From: Prevotella sp. UBA3837
GTDB lineage: Bacteria > Bacteroidota > Bacteroidia > Bacteroidales > Bacteroidaceae
Assembly: GCA_002392835.1 (NCBI GenBank)
Contig: DGHX01000029.1
Coordinates: 3,039 to 23,153 of the forward strand
Reading direction: 5' to 3'
DNA: 20,115 nucleotides
Every line of letters begins with the position of its first letter. Position 1 is the first letter of the stretch. A model generated the notes under the pieces. The model was not told where the DNA came from and made no database searches. It saw only the letters and a list, made by a program, of their open reading frames with translations. This document shows positions 1 through 7,718 of this stretch, piece by piece. The position numbers and the translations under genes are program-made.

Positions 1-172
1 GGGGTGGGGTCAGTATTGTCATACTGTCGCTCGAAGTCCGAAGCCAGGTGATGCATGACTTGAACAGCTACGCAGTCACGAGACGTTAAAATCATTCGCG
101 CGCGTAAGAAGAACTGAGTAGTTACCACCCAGCGAAAAAATTGCAAAATATCATTAAAAGAAAAGGACATTC
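1..172. other. Upstream non-coding stretch, nothing recognised
   Basis: No convincing coding frame, tRNA or known RNA motif is seen here. The right part becomes AT-rich, as expected for the sequence upstream of a Bacteroidota promoter. The start of the window may cut through a feature that cannot be judged from this side. Confidence 0.4.
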
Positions 173-204
173 TTCGGTTTATTGAAAAACAATATGTATC
201 TTTG
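173..204 (+). promoter_or_regulatory. Bacteroidota-type promoter for the first secreted protein
   Basis: A TATCTTTG -7 box lies at 197-204. A degenerate -33 box (TTCG, 173-176) lies 20 nt upstream, in AT-rich DNA. Transcription would start near 209, giving a leader of about 35 nt before the ATG at 244. The -7 match is good and the -33 match is imperfect. Confidence 0.65.
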
Positions 205-243
205 CAGCCAAACTACTCAATAACAACTAATCATTAACAGCTT

Positions 244-2928
244 ATGAAACGATTATTTACACTTTCTGCACTGCTCATGGCCTTTGTGCTAGGCATGAGC
301 GCACAGGAGAAGAAGGGATGGCTCTTCTACGAGGGACTGAGCGAGGAGACCGTCGCCAACCTCAATGCCGACGCCGCCAACTGGGCCAGCAACGGTGCGG
401 AGGACGACGGCACCGTGTACAACTGGAAGAACGCCGTGAATCAGGGCGCCGACGGCTATTGGATGGCCAACGGACAGGTCATCGAGGAGCTGCGCGGACT
501 GCGCATCGACATCGGCAAGAACAAGGACAACTCCATCCACCTGCAGACCGTGCGTGCCAACGGCACCGCCGGCAAGATGCGCCTGACGCGCAAGAACACC
601 AAGATTCACTTCCCCAAGCTGGCCAACGGACAGACCATCACCATCGAGGGCCGCTCGGCCAACGGCGATGCTACCAACCGCGGCATAGCTCCCGTACAGG
701 ACTACATCCAGTTCCTGCCCGAGGAGAGCTCGCCCCAGACCAACGGCGCCTGCATCTTCCTGGGCAGCAAGGTGGAAGGCTCGCTGGGCACCTATACCTT
801 CAAGTGGAAGATAGTGACCGAGAGCACCGACAGCGTTGACGTGACCTTCAACCTCACCCCCGATGCCGGCATCGACTTCAACTACTTCATGATTGACAAT
901 GGCGACGCTCCCGACGTGGAGGAGGCACAGCCCGTGGCATACATCTACAACGGCGACCTGGACAGCGACTATGCCTACATCTATCTGAGCGGCGCCAGCG
1001 AGAAGTTCGCACTGACCGAGATCAACACCGCCGAGACCACCGCCACTGCCGACTCGCTGCAGCAGTTCATGGCCGTCGTCGTCAGCCCCACCATCGGTGC
1101 CGACGACCCCTACCTCAGCACCATCAAGCAGGCCATGGCCTACGTGCCCATGCTGAACTTCAACCCCAACCTCTACGAGGCACTGGGCTACGGCAAGGCC
1201 GTGAAGACCGACCAGCCGCTGCTGCGCGTCCTCGACCCTGAGAACGACATCTTCGAGGGCGTACAGGTGGAAGAGGCCGAAGAGGGTGTCTTCGTGCTGG
1301 AGCTGCTCACCGACGGCGGAGCCACCGGCGTGGAGCTGGGCGACTACTTCGCCAATGACAAGATCGTGGCCACACTGCCCTTCGGCGATGCCGAGGTGAC
1401 AGCCATACACATGCACAACGCCAAGCGCAACGCCTACATGCTGCTGCCCCTGACCCTCGACGACATGCTCGTGGCCAACCAGGACAACATCTCGCAGCTC
1501 ATACCCCAGGCCCTCAGCACCGTGCTGATGACCAAGAAGGAAGTGACAGCCGTTAGCACCCCCGTCATCACACCTAAGTTCCTGAACGGCGAGACCGAGG
1601 TGAGCATCACCGCCGCCAACTCGGTGGCCATCTACTACACCCTCGACGGCACTGAGCCCACCACGGCCAGCACCCGCTACACCGAGCCCTTCACACTGAC
1701 CGAGGCAAAGACCGTGAAGGCCTTCGCCACCGGCGACGGATACACCGACTCGAAGGTGGCCGAGAAGGACATCATCATCATGGTTCAGGCTCAGCAGCCC
1801 CAGATTGCCGTACAGCGCGAGCAGGGCAAGAGCATCGTCACCCTCAGCGCAGCTGAGCAGGGCGTGAACACCTACTTCAGCTTCAACGGCAAGTCGGACT
1901 CCGGCGACATGCAGCTCTACACCGAGCCCATTGAGCTCACCGAGACTGCCACCATCACCGCTGTGGCCGAGGGCGGCGACTACCTGCCTTCCAATGTCCT
2001 CACACAGTTCATCGGCATCGACGGACTTGACAAGAACACCATCCGCCTCGACACACTGGCACACTTCGACGCCAACGAGACCGACTGGTTCATCAACGAC
2101 ACTGAGAACGGCGGCGAAGGCAAGGTATCGGCCTACTACTTCTGGGGCAAGACCGCATGGAACTACTACTCCACCGAGCTGGACCACGAGGAGACCGTAA
2201 AGGACAGCGAGGGCAACGACTCTATCGTCTACTTCTACAAGCCCGATCCCGAGGCACTGAAGGTCATCACCCCGCTCAACGCCAACGGATGGCAGCTGAA
2301 GTCGCGCGGACAGGTGTTCACCGGTGAGCTGCAGCTGAAGCCCGAGACCACTGTGGGCAACGGTCGTACCGGCCGCTATGCCGACGAGGCTGCTGACCTC
2401 ATCGACTTGCCCAGCACCGGCGTCTTCACCTTCGGAGCAAAGGTCAGCGGCGAGCCCTACACAGGCAGCATCGAGACCACCGACAAGCTGCAGGCTCCCT
2501 TCGACGTCGTAGTGATTTGCGGCAACGGCAACGGCAGCGGCCACGGTGTCTTAGAGATACAGGTATCGGCCGACGGCGAGAACTGGACGAAGCTCGACAC
2601 GCTGAAGATGGCCAAGACGCAGCGCTACATCAAGCGCACACGCGTGAGCTACGAAGGCAACGACCAGGTTTACGTGCGCGTGGCACAGACCGCCGGCGGC
2701 ACCAAGGCCCAGGTCTACGACATCATCGTGAAGAACAACGGCGAGCTGTCGCAGCAGTACAGTGAGGAGGCCGCAGGCATCAGCACCGTGCAGCCCGAGG
2801 GCAGCATCGTGCGCACCGAGGTGTTCACGCTCGGAGGCATGCGCGTGGCCGGCAAGGCACAGGGCGTCACCATCGTCCGCCGTACCTACGCCAACGGAGC
2901 CGTCACCACACAGAAGGTGGTGAAGTAG
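244..2928 (+). CDS. Secreted multidomain protein with chitobiase-C-terminal-like modules
   Basis: This 894-residue protein has a clear signal peptide (MKRLFTLSALLMAFVLGMSA, cut before QEKK), so it is exported. Residues about 455-510 resemble a chitobiase/beta-hexosaminidase C-terminal module (IYYTLDGTEPT, then YTEPF and a VKAFA strand). A second, weaker copy follows at about 530-590 (TYFSFNGKSDSG, YTEPIEL). No catalytic domain is recognised in the N-terminal 450 residues. The last 60 residues (from GISTVQPEG, with EVFTLGGMRVAG and GVTIVRRTYANG before the final QKVVK) resemble the C-terminal tails of type IX secretion cargo in Prevotella-like bacteria; this is inference from pattern. The gene stands alone between its own promoter and a strong hairpin. 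The substrate is unknown. A surface-bound or secreted carbohydrate-binding role is a guess only. Confidence 0.85.
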   Translation: MKRLFTLSALLMAFVLGMSAQEKKGWLFYEGLSEETVANLNADAANWASNGAEDDGTVYNWKNAVNQGADGYWMANGQVIEELRGLRIDIGKNKDNSIHLQTVRANGTAGKMRLTRKNTKIHFPKLANGQTITIEGRSANGDATNRGIAPVQDYIQFLPEESSPQTNGACIFLGSKVEGSLGTYTFKWKIVTESTDSVDVTFNLTPDAGIDFNYFMIDNGDAPDVEEAQPVAYIYNGDLDSDYAYIYLSGASEKFALTEINTAETTATADSLQQFMAVVVSPTIGADDPYLSTIKQAMAYVPMLNFNPNLYEALGYGKAVKTDQPLLRVLDPENDIFEGVQVEEAEEGVFVLELLTDGGATGVELGDYFANDKIVATLPFGDAEVTAIHMHNAKRNAYMLLPLTLDDMLVANQDNISQLIPQALSTVLMTKKEVTAVSTPVITPKFLNGETEVSITAANSVAIYYTLDGTEPTTASTRYTEPFTLTEAKTVKAFATGDGYTDSKVAEKDIIIMVQAQQPQIAVQREQGKSIVTLSAAEQGVNTYFSFNGKSDSGDMQLYTEPIELTETATITAVAEGGDYLPSNVLTQFIGIDGLDKNTIRLDTLAHFDANETDWFINDTENGGEGKVSAYYFWGKTAWNYYSTELDHEETVKDSEGNDSIVYFYKPDPEALKVITPLNANGWQLKSRGQVFTGELQLKPETTVGNGRTGRYADEAADLIDLPSTGVFTFGAKVSGEPYTGSIETTDKLQAPFDVVVICGNGNGSGHGVLEIQVSADGENWTKLDTLKMAKTQRYIKRTRVSYEGNDQVYVRVAQTAGGTKAQVYDIIVKNNGELSQQYSEEAAGISTVQPEGSIVRTEVFTLGGMRVAGKAQGVTIVRRTYANGAVTTQKVVK

Positions 2929-2960
2929 CACATCTCATCTATCACTGACAGCTATGACAA

Positions 2961-3000
2961 AGGGGGCTGTCGCGCGGCAAAATCCGGGCGACAGCCCCTT
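2961..3000 (+). terminator. Strong hairpin terminator after the first gene
   Basis: GGGGCTGTCGC (2963-2973) pairs perfectly with GCGACAGCCCC (2988-2998), and outer G-U and A-T pairs extend the stem. The loop is 14 nt. No clear T-run follows, so termination would depend on the stem. It separates this gene from the riboswitch operon promoter. Confidence 0.75.
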
Positions 3001-3047
3001 CCCGTTATGGAAAAACAGCCCGCAACAGCGTCTTTTTCCCCTTTTTC

Positions 3048-3078
3048 TTTGCCAGCACAAAAAAAAGTTGTACCTTTG
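3048..3078 (+). promoter_or_regulatory. Promoter of the B12 riboswitch operon
   Basis: TTTG (3048-3051), a 19-nt spacer and TACCTTTG (3071-3078) match the Bacteroidota sigma-factor consensus closely. Transcription would start near 3083, almost exactly at the 5' edge of the cobalamin aptamer, which supports both calls. Confidence 0.85.
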
Positions 3079-3088
3079 CAGCCGCTTT

Positions 3089-3258
3089 TAGGTGATGCCC
3101 CCGCCGTGAAGCACCGGCAGGGGCAGAGAGGGAATCAGGTGAGAGTCCTGAGCAGTGCCCGCTACTGTCATCTCCATTATGGGAAGTCCAACCAGAAGCC
3201 ACTGGGCCCACAAGGCTACGGGAAGGCGGACTTTCAGGAGAGAGCCAGGAGACCTGCC
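3089..3258 (+). promoter_or_regulatory. Cobalamin riboswitch aptamer
   Basis: The conserved parts of a large B12 aptamer appear in order. GGGAA (3130-3134) is followed by the CAGGTG / AGTCCTG stem with its GAGAG-type loop, then CCCGCTACTGT (3158-3168). GAAGCCACTG (3195-3204), GGGAAGGCGG (3220-3229) and the B12 box GAGCCAGGAGACCTGCC (3242-3258) complete it. Known RNAs of this class bind adenosyl- or methylcobalamin and lower expression of downstream uptake and synthesis genes. The next gene is a BtuB-type receptor, as expected. The operon has no other control element visible. Confidence 0.97.
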
Positions 3259-3282
3259 AAAAGCACATGATTATATAACCCG

Positions 3283-3309
3283 CCGATGGCTCCGGGACCA
3301 GGGCCACGG
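3283..3309 (+). promoter_or_regulatory. Candidate riboswitch expression-platform hairpin
   Basis: CCG-a-TGGC-t-CC (3283-3293) pairs with GGGCCACGG (3301-3309), leaving the 7-nt loop GGGACCA. It lies just 3' of the B12 box, where class-I B12 riboswitches place the hairpin whose loop docks onto L5. GGAC in the loop (3295-3298) could pair with GTCC at 3186-3189 in the aptamer. This contact is only four pairs and is inference. The hairpin ends 18 nt before the chosen btuB start, so it could mask ribosome entry. It also contains an ATG (3286) that is unlikely to be used. Confidence 0.55.
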
Positions 3310-3327
3310 AAGTGTGACGAAACCCAG

Positions 3328-5511
3328 ATGACGAGAAGAACAGTTGCTTTTATGGTGCTCACTGCTGTTTGCTGGCTCACGGTCGGCAACATGGTGTGTG
3401 CACAGCCCGCTCAGCCCAAAGGGAGGGAGGTCCGGCAGATGGCCGACTCCGTGGCGCTCAAGGGTGTCACCGTGACGGGCAAGAGCCGCACGCAGCGCCT
3501 GCGCGAGGGTGCCCTCACGGTCAACGCCGTCGACGTGCGCTCCATCGTGGGCTCGCTGTCAAGTCTCAACACCCTCGTCGACCGCACCGCCGGCGTGAAG
3601 GTGCGCGAAGAGGGCGGCATGGGCAGCGACTTCGACCTGAGCATCAACGGCATGAGCGGCACCTCAGTCCGCTACTTCATCGACGGCATACCACTCGACA
3701 CAAAAGGCTCGGGCGTCACACTGGCCAACCTGCCCGTGAGCATCATCGACCGTGTGGAGATATACAAGGGCGTGGTGCCCACCTGGCTCAACAGCGACGC
3801 ACTGGGCGGTGCAGTAAACATCGTCACCAACCGCCGACGCACCAACTATCTCGACGCCTCCTACGGCATCGGCTCGTTCCACACACACCGCGCCGACCTG
3901 AACGGTCAGTACACACTGAAGAACGGACTCACCCTGCGGCCCACGCTGGGCGTGAACTACTCGAAGAACGACTACATGATGAAGGACGTCGAGGTGTGGG
4001 ACGAGGCGGCCGGACGCTATCTGCCCAAGGAGCGGCGCCGCTTCCACGACGACTACTTCTCGCTGCTGGGGCAGGTGGAAGCGGGCTTCAGCAACAAGCG
4101 GTGGGCCGACGAATGCTTCGTCACCCTGTCATATAACAAGGTGAGCAAAGACCTGCAGACCAGCCAGGTGCAGAACCACGTCATCGGACAGGCCAACCGG
4201 CAGAGCAACGCCTGGAGCATAGGCCTGCGCTACCAGAAGCAGGACTTCCTGCTGAAGAGGCTCAATGCCAGCCTCTCGCTGTCGCACACCTGGGACCACG
4301 CCGTCACCAACGACACCGCCCATCGCAAATACGACTGGAACGGCGACTGGAAGGTGAGCCAGCGCAACGAGCTGAACGGGCGCGCCTTCTCGCTGCGCCA
4401 CATCAAGCGACCGATGACGCTCGTCAGGGCCGACTTCAACTACAGCTTCTCCGAACAGCACATGCTCAACCTCAGCTATGCACTCAACCGCACAGGCAAC
4501 GACCGCCGCGACGAGGCCGACCAGGCCTTCGTGCCTGCCAACGACCTGTTTGCCAAGCACATCGTCGCACTGGCCTACAACCAGGCACTGCTCGGGGGGC
4601 GCATGTACAACACCTTCTTCCTGAAGGACTACGTGAACCACGTGACCATTGAGCAGACCGACCTGGCCACCATCACCGGCTCGAAGACATCGGCAGGCTC
4701 GAACACCAACAACAGCTTTGGCAGCGGATTAGGCACCCGCCTCGAAATAGCACCCTCGCTGGCCGTCAAGGCCAGCTACGAGCGCAGCGTGCGACTGCCA
4801 CTGGCCCGCGAGCTGCTGGGCAACGGCACCACCATCTATGCCAACACCGCACTGAAGCCCGAGAAGAGCAACAACCTGAATGTGGGACTCTTCGGCACCT
4901 TCAGCTCCGGCATGCACAGCCTGCACTACGAGGTCGACGGATTCCTGCGCTACGTCGACAACTACATTCAGCCGCAGGTGTCCGACGACGAGGGCTACCT
5001 GCAATACGTCAACCAGCCCGCCGTGAGAATAAAAGGCCTGGAGGGCGAGCTGCGCTACGACTGTAACCGACGGCTGCAGGCGGTGGCCAACATGAGCTGG
5101 CAGGACGCTCGCGACGACAACCGCTACAAGGACGACGGCTACCCCTCGGTAACCTACAACAACCACGTGCCCAACCGCCCGTGGCTCTTCGCCTCGGCCG
5201 AAGTGAAATACGACCTGCTGCCCCCCGCCCGCCACACACAGGCCGCCGCAAGCCACCTCTTCATAGCACTGAACTATCAGTGGGTGCACTGGTTCTACCT
5301 CTCATGGGAGGCTTACGGACTGCCCCAGACCAAAGCCCGCATTCCCGAGAAGAACCTGCTGGGGGCCAACGTCACCTACACATGGCACGACAGCCGATAC
5401 AGCCTGTCGCTCGACTGCCAGAACCTGCTCGACCAGACCGTCTACGACAACTACAAGCTGCAGAAGCCCGGCCGTTCACTCTTCCTGAAGTTCCGACTAT
5501 CACTTAATTAA
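3328..5511 (+). CDS. btuB: BtuB-type TonB-dependent outer-membrane corrinoid receptor
   Basis: This 727-residue TonB-dependent receptor is predicted to import cobalamin or related corrinoids across the outer membrane. I start it at ATG 3328 because MTRRTVAFMVLTAVCWLTVG gives a proper signal peptide ending ...NMVCA before QPAQP; the in-frame ATG at 3286 would bury it and lies in the riboswitch hairpin. A plug domain follows, with ALKGVTVTGKS as a likely TonB-box region, then SINGMSGTSVRYFIDGIPLD, DRVEIYKGVVP and LGGAVNIVTN, the conserved plug signatures. The remaining about 550 residues are beta-barrel strands rich in aromatic residues, ending PGRSLFLKFRLSLN. There is no N-terminal carboxypeptidase-like extension, unlike SusC-type transporters. 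Assignment to corrinoids rests mainly on the riboswitch and the chelatase neighbours. A haem or other tetrapyrrole substrate remains possible. Confidence 0.88.
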   Translation: MTRRTVAFMVLTAVCWLTVGNMVCAQPAQPKGREVRQMADSVALKGVTVTGKSRTQRLREGALTVNAVDVRSIVGSLSSLNTLVDRTAGVKVREEGGMGSDFDLSINGMSGTSVRYFIDGIPLDTKGSGVTLANLPVSIIDRVEIYKGVVPTWLNSDALGGAVNIVTNRRRTNYLDASYGIGSFHTHRADLNGQYTLKNGLTLRPTLGVNYSKNDYMMKDVEVWDEAAGRYLPKERRRFHDDYFSLLGQVEAGFSNKRWADECFVTLSYNKVSKDLQTSQVQNHVIGQANRQSNAWSIGLRYQKQDFLLKRLNASLSLSHTWDHAVTNDTAHRKYDWNGDWKVSQRNELNGRAFSLRHIKRPMTLVRADFNYSFSEQHMLNLSYALNRTGNDRRDEADQAFVPANDLFAKHIVALAYNQALLGGRMYNTFFLKDYVNHVTIEQTDLATITGSKTSAGSNTNNSFGSGLGTRLEIAPSLAVKASYERSVRLPLARELLGNGTTIYANTALKPEKSNNLNVGLFGTFSSGMHSLHYEVDGFLRYVDNYIQPQVSDDEGYLQYVNQPAVRIKGLEGELRYDCNRRLQAVANMSWQDARDDNRYKDDGYPSVTYNNHVPNRPWLFASAEVKYDLLPPARHTQAAASHLFIALNYQWVHWFYLSWEAYGLPQTKARIPEKNLLGANVTYTWHDSRYSLSLDCQNLLDQTVYDNYKLQKPGRSLFLKFRLSLN

Positions 5512-5539
5512 CATGTTACATTTTAATAGTTTTATCACA

Positions 5540-6841
5540 ATGAAGAAACTCAGCTTATTTCATTCCGCACTGGTGGCACTGATGCTCACCTTTGCATTCA
5601 CTGCCTGCTCGAGCGACGACGACGACCCCGCCACCCCGCAGCCCGAACAGCCGGCAGAACCCGAAGTGACCTACCACTACGACCTGACGGTGACCGTGGG
5701 CAAGCACGGAGGCATGGCCTCGCAGGAAACTCACCTCACCACGAGCGTGCCCTCGCTGGCCGACGCTACGCTGACCGTCGACTTCAAGGGCAACGGCGTG
5801 GAAATCACCGACTACACCATCGAGAACATCTACGACGCCAAGTACATGTACCAGGTGCCCACCTCGGAAGACCGCTTTGCCAAGCTGCAGCTCAAGGACA
5901 ACAAGCTGAGCGTCATCCGCGAGCGCCCCTTCGGCACCAACACCTTTGCAGCACGTAAGTACACCCATGCGTGGCTCAACGACAACACACTGCTCATCAT
6001 GGCTGCCAACGGCAAGGCCGACAAGATCATCTGGACCAAGCTGAACACCGACGACATGACCATCATCAGCGAGGGCGAGACGTCCATCGCACTGGCCGAG
6101 GGCTACAACGCATTCACTTCCAGCGGACTGCTCACCTACCGCAAGAGCGACGACAAGCTGTTCTACTTCTACTACTGCAAGAAGGGCTCCGGCCGCTCGG
6201 CCACCAAGGAGTCGTTCTTCCATGTGGCCGTCATCAACCCCCAGACCATGGCCGTGGAGAAGGACATCGTCAACCAGGAGGCTTCCGAGATGCAGGGCTC
6301 GGCCTATGGCGAGCTGATGCAGAACTTCATGTTCTTCGACGATGACGACAACCTCTACCTCTCGGCCTTCAGCAGCGTGAACAAGGTGAACACCGGCAAG
6401 CTGCTGCGCATCAAGAAGGGTGAGTTCGACTTCGAGGCCGGCTACAACGCCTTCCCCGATGCCAAGGGCAAGATTGTGTCGGTACTCTATATCGGCTCGG
6501 GCAAGGCACTGGCCTACTCTGGCGATGCCAGCATCGGCACAAGCATACAGGACCAGGCTTACTACTACTCCATCGTCGACCTGAACGCCAAGACGGCAAC
6601 ACCCATCCAGTTCAACGGCACCGACCTGCCTTACAGCGCAGGCAGCTTCTCGCAGCGCGCCGTCTATAACAGCAGGGAGCAGAAGGCTTACTTCGGCATC
6701 AGCAATGCCGATGGCGAGACCATCTACGTCTACGACGTGGCAACGGGCAGCGTCGCCAAGGGCCTGAGCATTGCCCCCGGCTACTTCTTCGACCAGATTC
6801 GCATGGTGCAGGACGACACCACCGCCCCGACCCAGAAATAA
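5540..6841 (+). CDS. DUF4374-like surface lipoprotein, possible corrinoid-binding partner of BtuB
   Basis: This 433-residue lipoprotein starts at ATG 5540 (MKKLSLFHSALVALMLTFAF), with a lipobox ending at Cys23. The five codons after the cysteine context read SSDDDD, an acidic stretch like the export signal that sends Bacteroidota lipoproteins to the outer face of the cell. An upstream ATG at 5513 would add nine residues before the signal peptide and is less likely. The rest has repeated short segments of the type 'YIGSGKALAYSG' and 'IVDLNAKTATPIQFNG', suggesting a beta-propeller like that of DUF4374 proteins; the family call is from memory. It lies 28 nt after the receptor. Bacteroides BtuG proteins are propeller lipoproteins that capture B12 for BtuB, so a similar role is inferred, not shown. 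Confidence 0.75.
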   Translation: MKKLSLFHSALVALMLTFAFTACSSDDDDPATPQPEQPAEPEVTYHYDLTVTVGKHGGMASQETHLTTSVPSLADATLTVDFKGNGVEITDYTIENIYDAKYMYQVPTSEDRFAKLQLKDNKLSVIRERPFGTNTFAARKYTHAWLNDNTLLIMAANGKADKIIWTKLNTDDMTIISEGETSIALAEGYNAFTSSGLLTYRKSDDKLFYFYYCKKGSGRSATKESFFHVAVINPQTMAVEKDIVNQEASEMQGSAYGELMQNFMFFDDDDNLYLSAFSSVNKVNTGKLLRIKKGEFDFEAGYNAFPDAKGKIVSVLYIGSGKALAYSGDASIGTSIQDQAYYYSIVDLNAKTATPIQFNGTDLPYSAGSFSQRAVYNSREQKAYFGISNADGETIYVYDVATGSVAKGLSIAPGYFFDQIRMVQDDTTAPTQK

Positions 6842-6847
6842 GAAGTG

Positions 6848-7714
6848 ATGCGACACATTATTTATATGATAAGCATGATGTTCCTGTGCACGGCTGCTGT
6901 TCGTGCACAGGACATTGCTTCAAAGGAGGCACTGCTGATGGTGCACTTCGGCACCACCTACGACGATGCACGCCAGAAAACCATCGACGCCATCAACGCA
7001 CGGGCACAGGAGGCCTTCCCACAGCTCACCGTGCGCGAGGCCTACACCTCGCCCCGCGTCATGAAGCGGCTCGCCGCGAAGGGCATCGTCAAGGACACGC
7101 CCACCGATGCCCTGCTGCGCCTGCGCGCCGAGGGCTGCCGCACGGTGACCGTACAGCCTACCTTCGTCATCGACGGCGTGGAGATGGAGCTGCTGCGCCG
7201 CGACGTGAACCGCCTGCGCCCCTTCTTCGACAGCATCAGCGTGGGCACACCGCTGCTCTACTCCATCGACGATGCCGCTCGCGTCTGCCAGATACTCGCC
7301 CAGCGACACGCTTCACCCCTGCAGGATGACAAGAAGGGAGCCACACATCGCAGCGGGAAGAAGGGAGCCTCGCACATCGTCTTCGTAGGACACGGCACGG
7401 AAGGCCCCGCCACCGCCCTCTACTCGCAGCTGGACTACATGCTGAGCGCCATGGGATACAGCAACTGCCACGTGGCCACCATCGAGGGCTACCCTACGCT
7501 GCAGACCGTGACCGACGTGCTGAAGGCACAGCATGCACGCCGGGTGACGCTGGTGCCGCTGCTCTTCGTGGCCGGCGACCATGCCAACAACGACATCTCA
7601 TCGGAATGGAAAGAGGCATTGCAGGCTGAGGGCTTCGACGTGAACGTATGTCTGGAGGGACTGGGCGAAGTGCCCCAGATTCAGCAACTCTACATCGACA
7701 AGGTAAAGCACTGA
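6848..7714 (+). CDS. cbiK: CbiK-type cobaltochelatase with a signal peptide (periplasmic)
   Basis: This 288-residue protein belongs to the CbiK family, which inserts Co2+ into sirohydrochlorin in the anaerobic B12 pathway without ATP. ATG 6848 is preferred over the GTG at 6845. Conserved features are LLMVHFGTTY with His33, IVFVGHGTEGPA with His182, and FVAGDHANNDI with His245. The last two correspond to the two metal-binding histidines known in Salmonella CbiK. Unlike that enzyme, this one begins with MRHIIYMISMMFLCTAAVRA followed by QDI, a typical signal peptide, so it should act in the periplasm. Periplasmic CbiK forms are known in Desulfovibrio. The gene sits 6 nt after the lipoprotein and 4 nt before cobN, clearly one operon. 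A small lysine-rich insert (about residues 162-177) comes from a 20-nt duplication. The real tetrapyrrole and metal in this location are uncertain. Confidence 0.9.
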   Translation: MRHIIYMISMMFLCTAAVRAQDIASKEALLMVHFGTTYDDARQKTIDAINARAQEAFPQLTVREAYTSPRVMKRLAAKGIVKDTPTDALLRLRAEGCRTVTVQPTFVIDGVEMELLRRDVNRLRPFFDSISVGTPLLYSIDDAARVCQILAQRHASPLQDDKKGATHRSGKKGASHIVFVGHGTEGPATALYSQLDYMLSAMGYSNCHVATIEGYPTLQTVTDVLKAQHARRVTLVPLLFVAGDHANNDISSEWKEALQAEGFDVNVCLEGLGEVPQIQQLYIDKVKH

Positions 7715-7718
7715 AAGA

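Noticed and set aside
289..2544. Long minus-strand open frame opposite the first secreted protein
   Set aside because: It has a low-complexity Val/Gly/Leu/His-rich translation with no motifs. It results from GC codon bias of the + strand gene. The long minus-strand frames at 5555-6856, 8595-10097 and 14750-15868 were rejected for the same reason.
3007..3270. Small open frame across the riboswitch
   Set aside because: It covers the promoter and B12 aptamer, whose conserved RNA bases explain the sequence. The translation shows no protein features.
3286..3327. Upstream ATG extension of btuB
   Set aside because: It would place 14 Pro/Gly-rich residues before the signal peptide and lies inside the riboswitch hairpin; ATG 3328 fits better.
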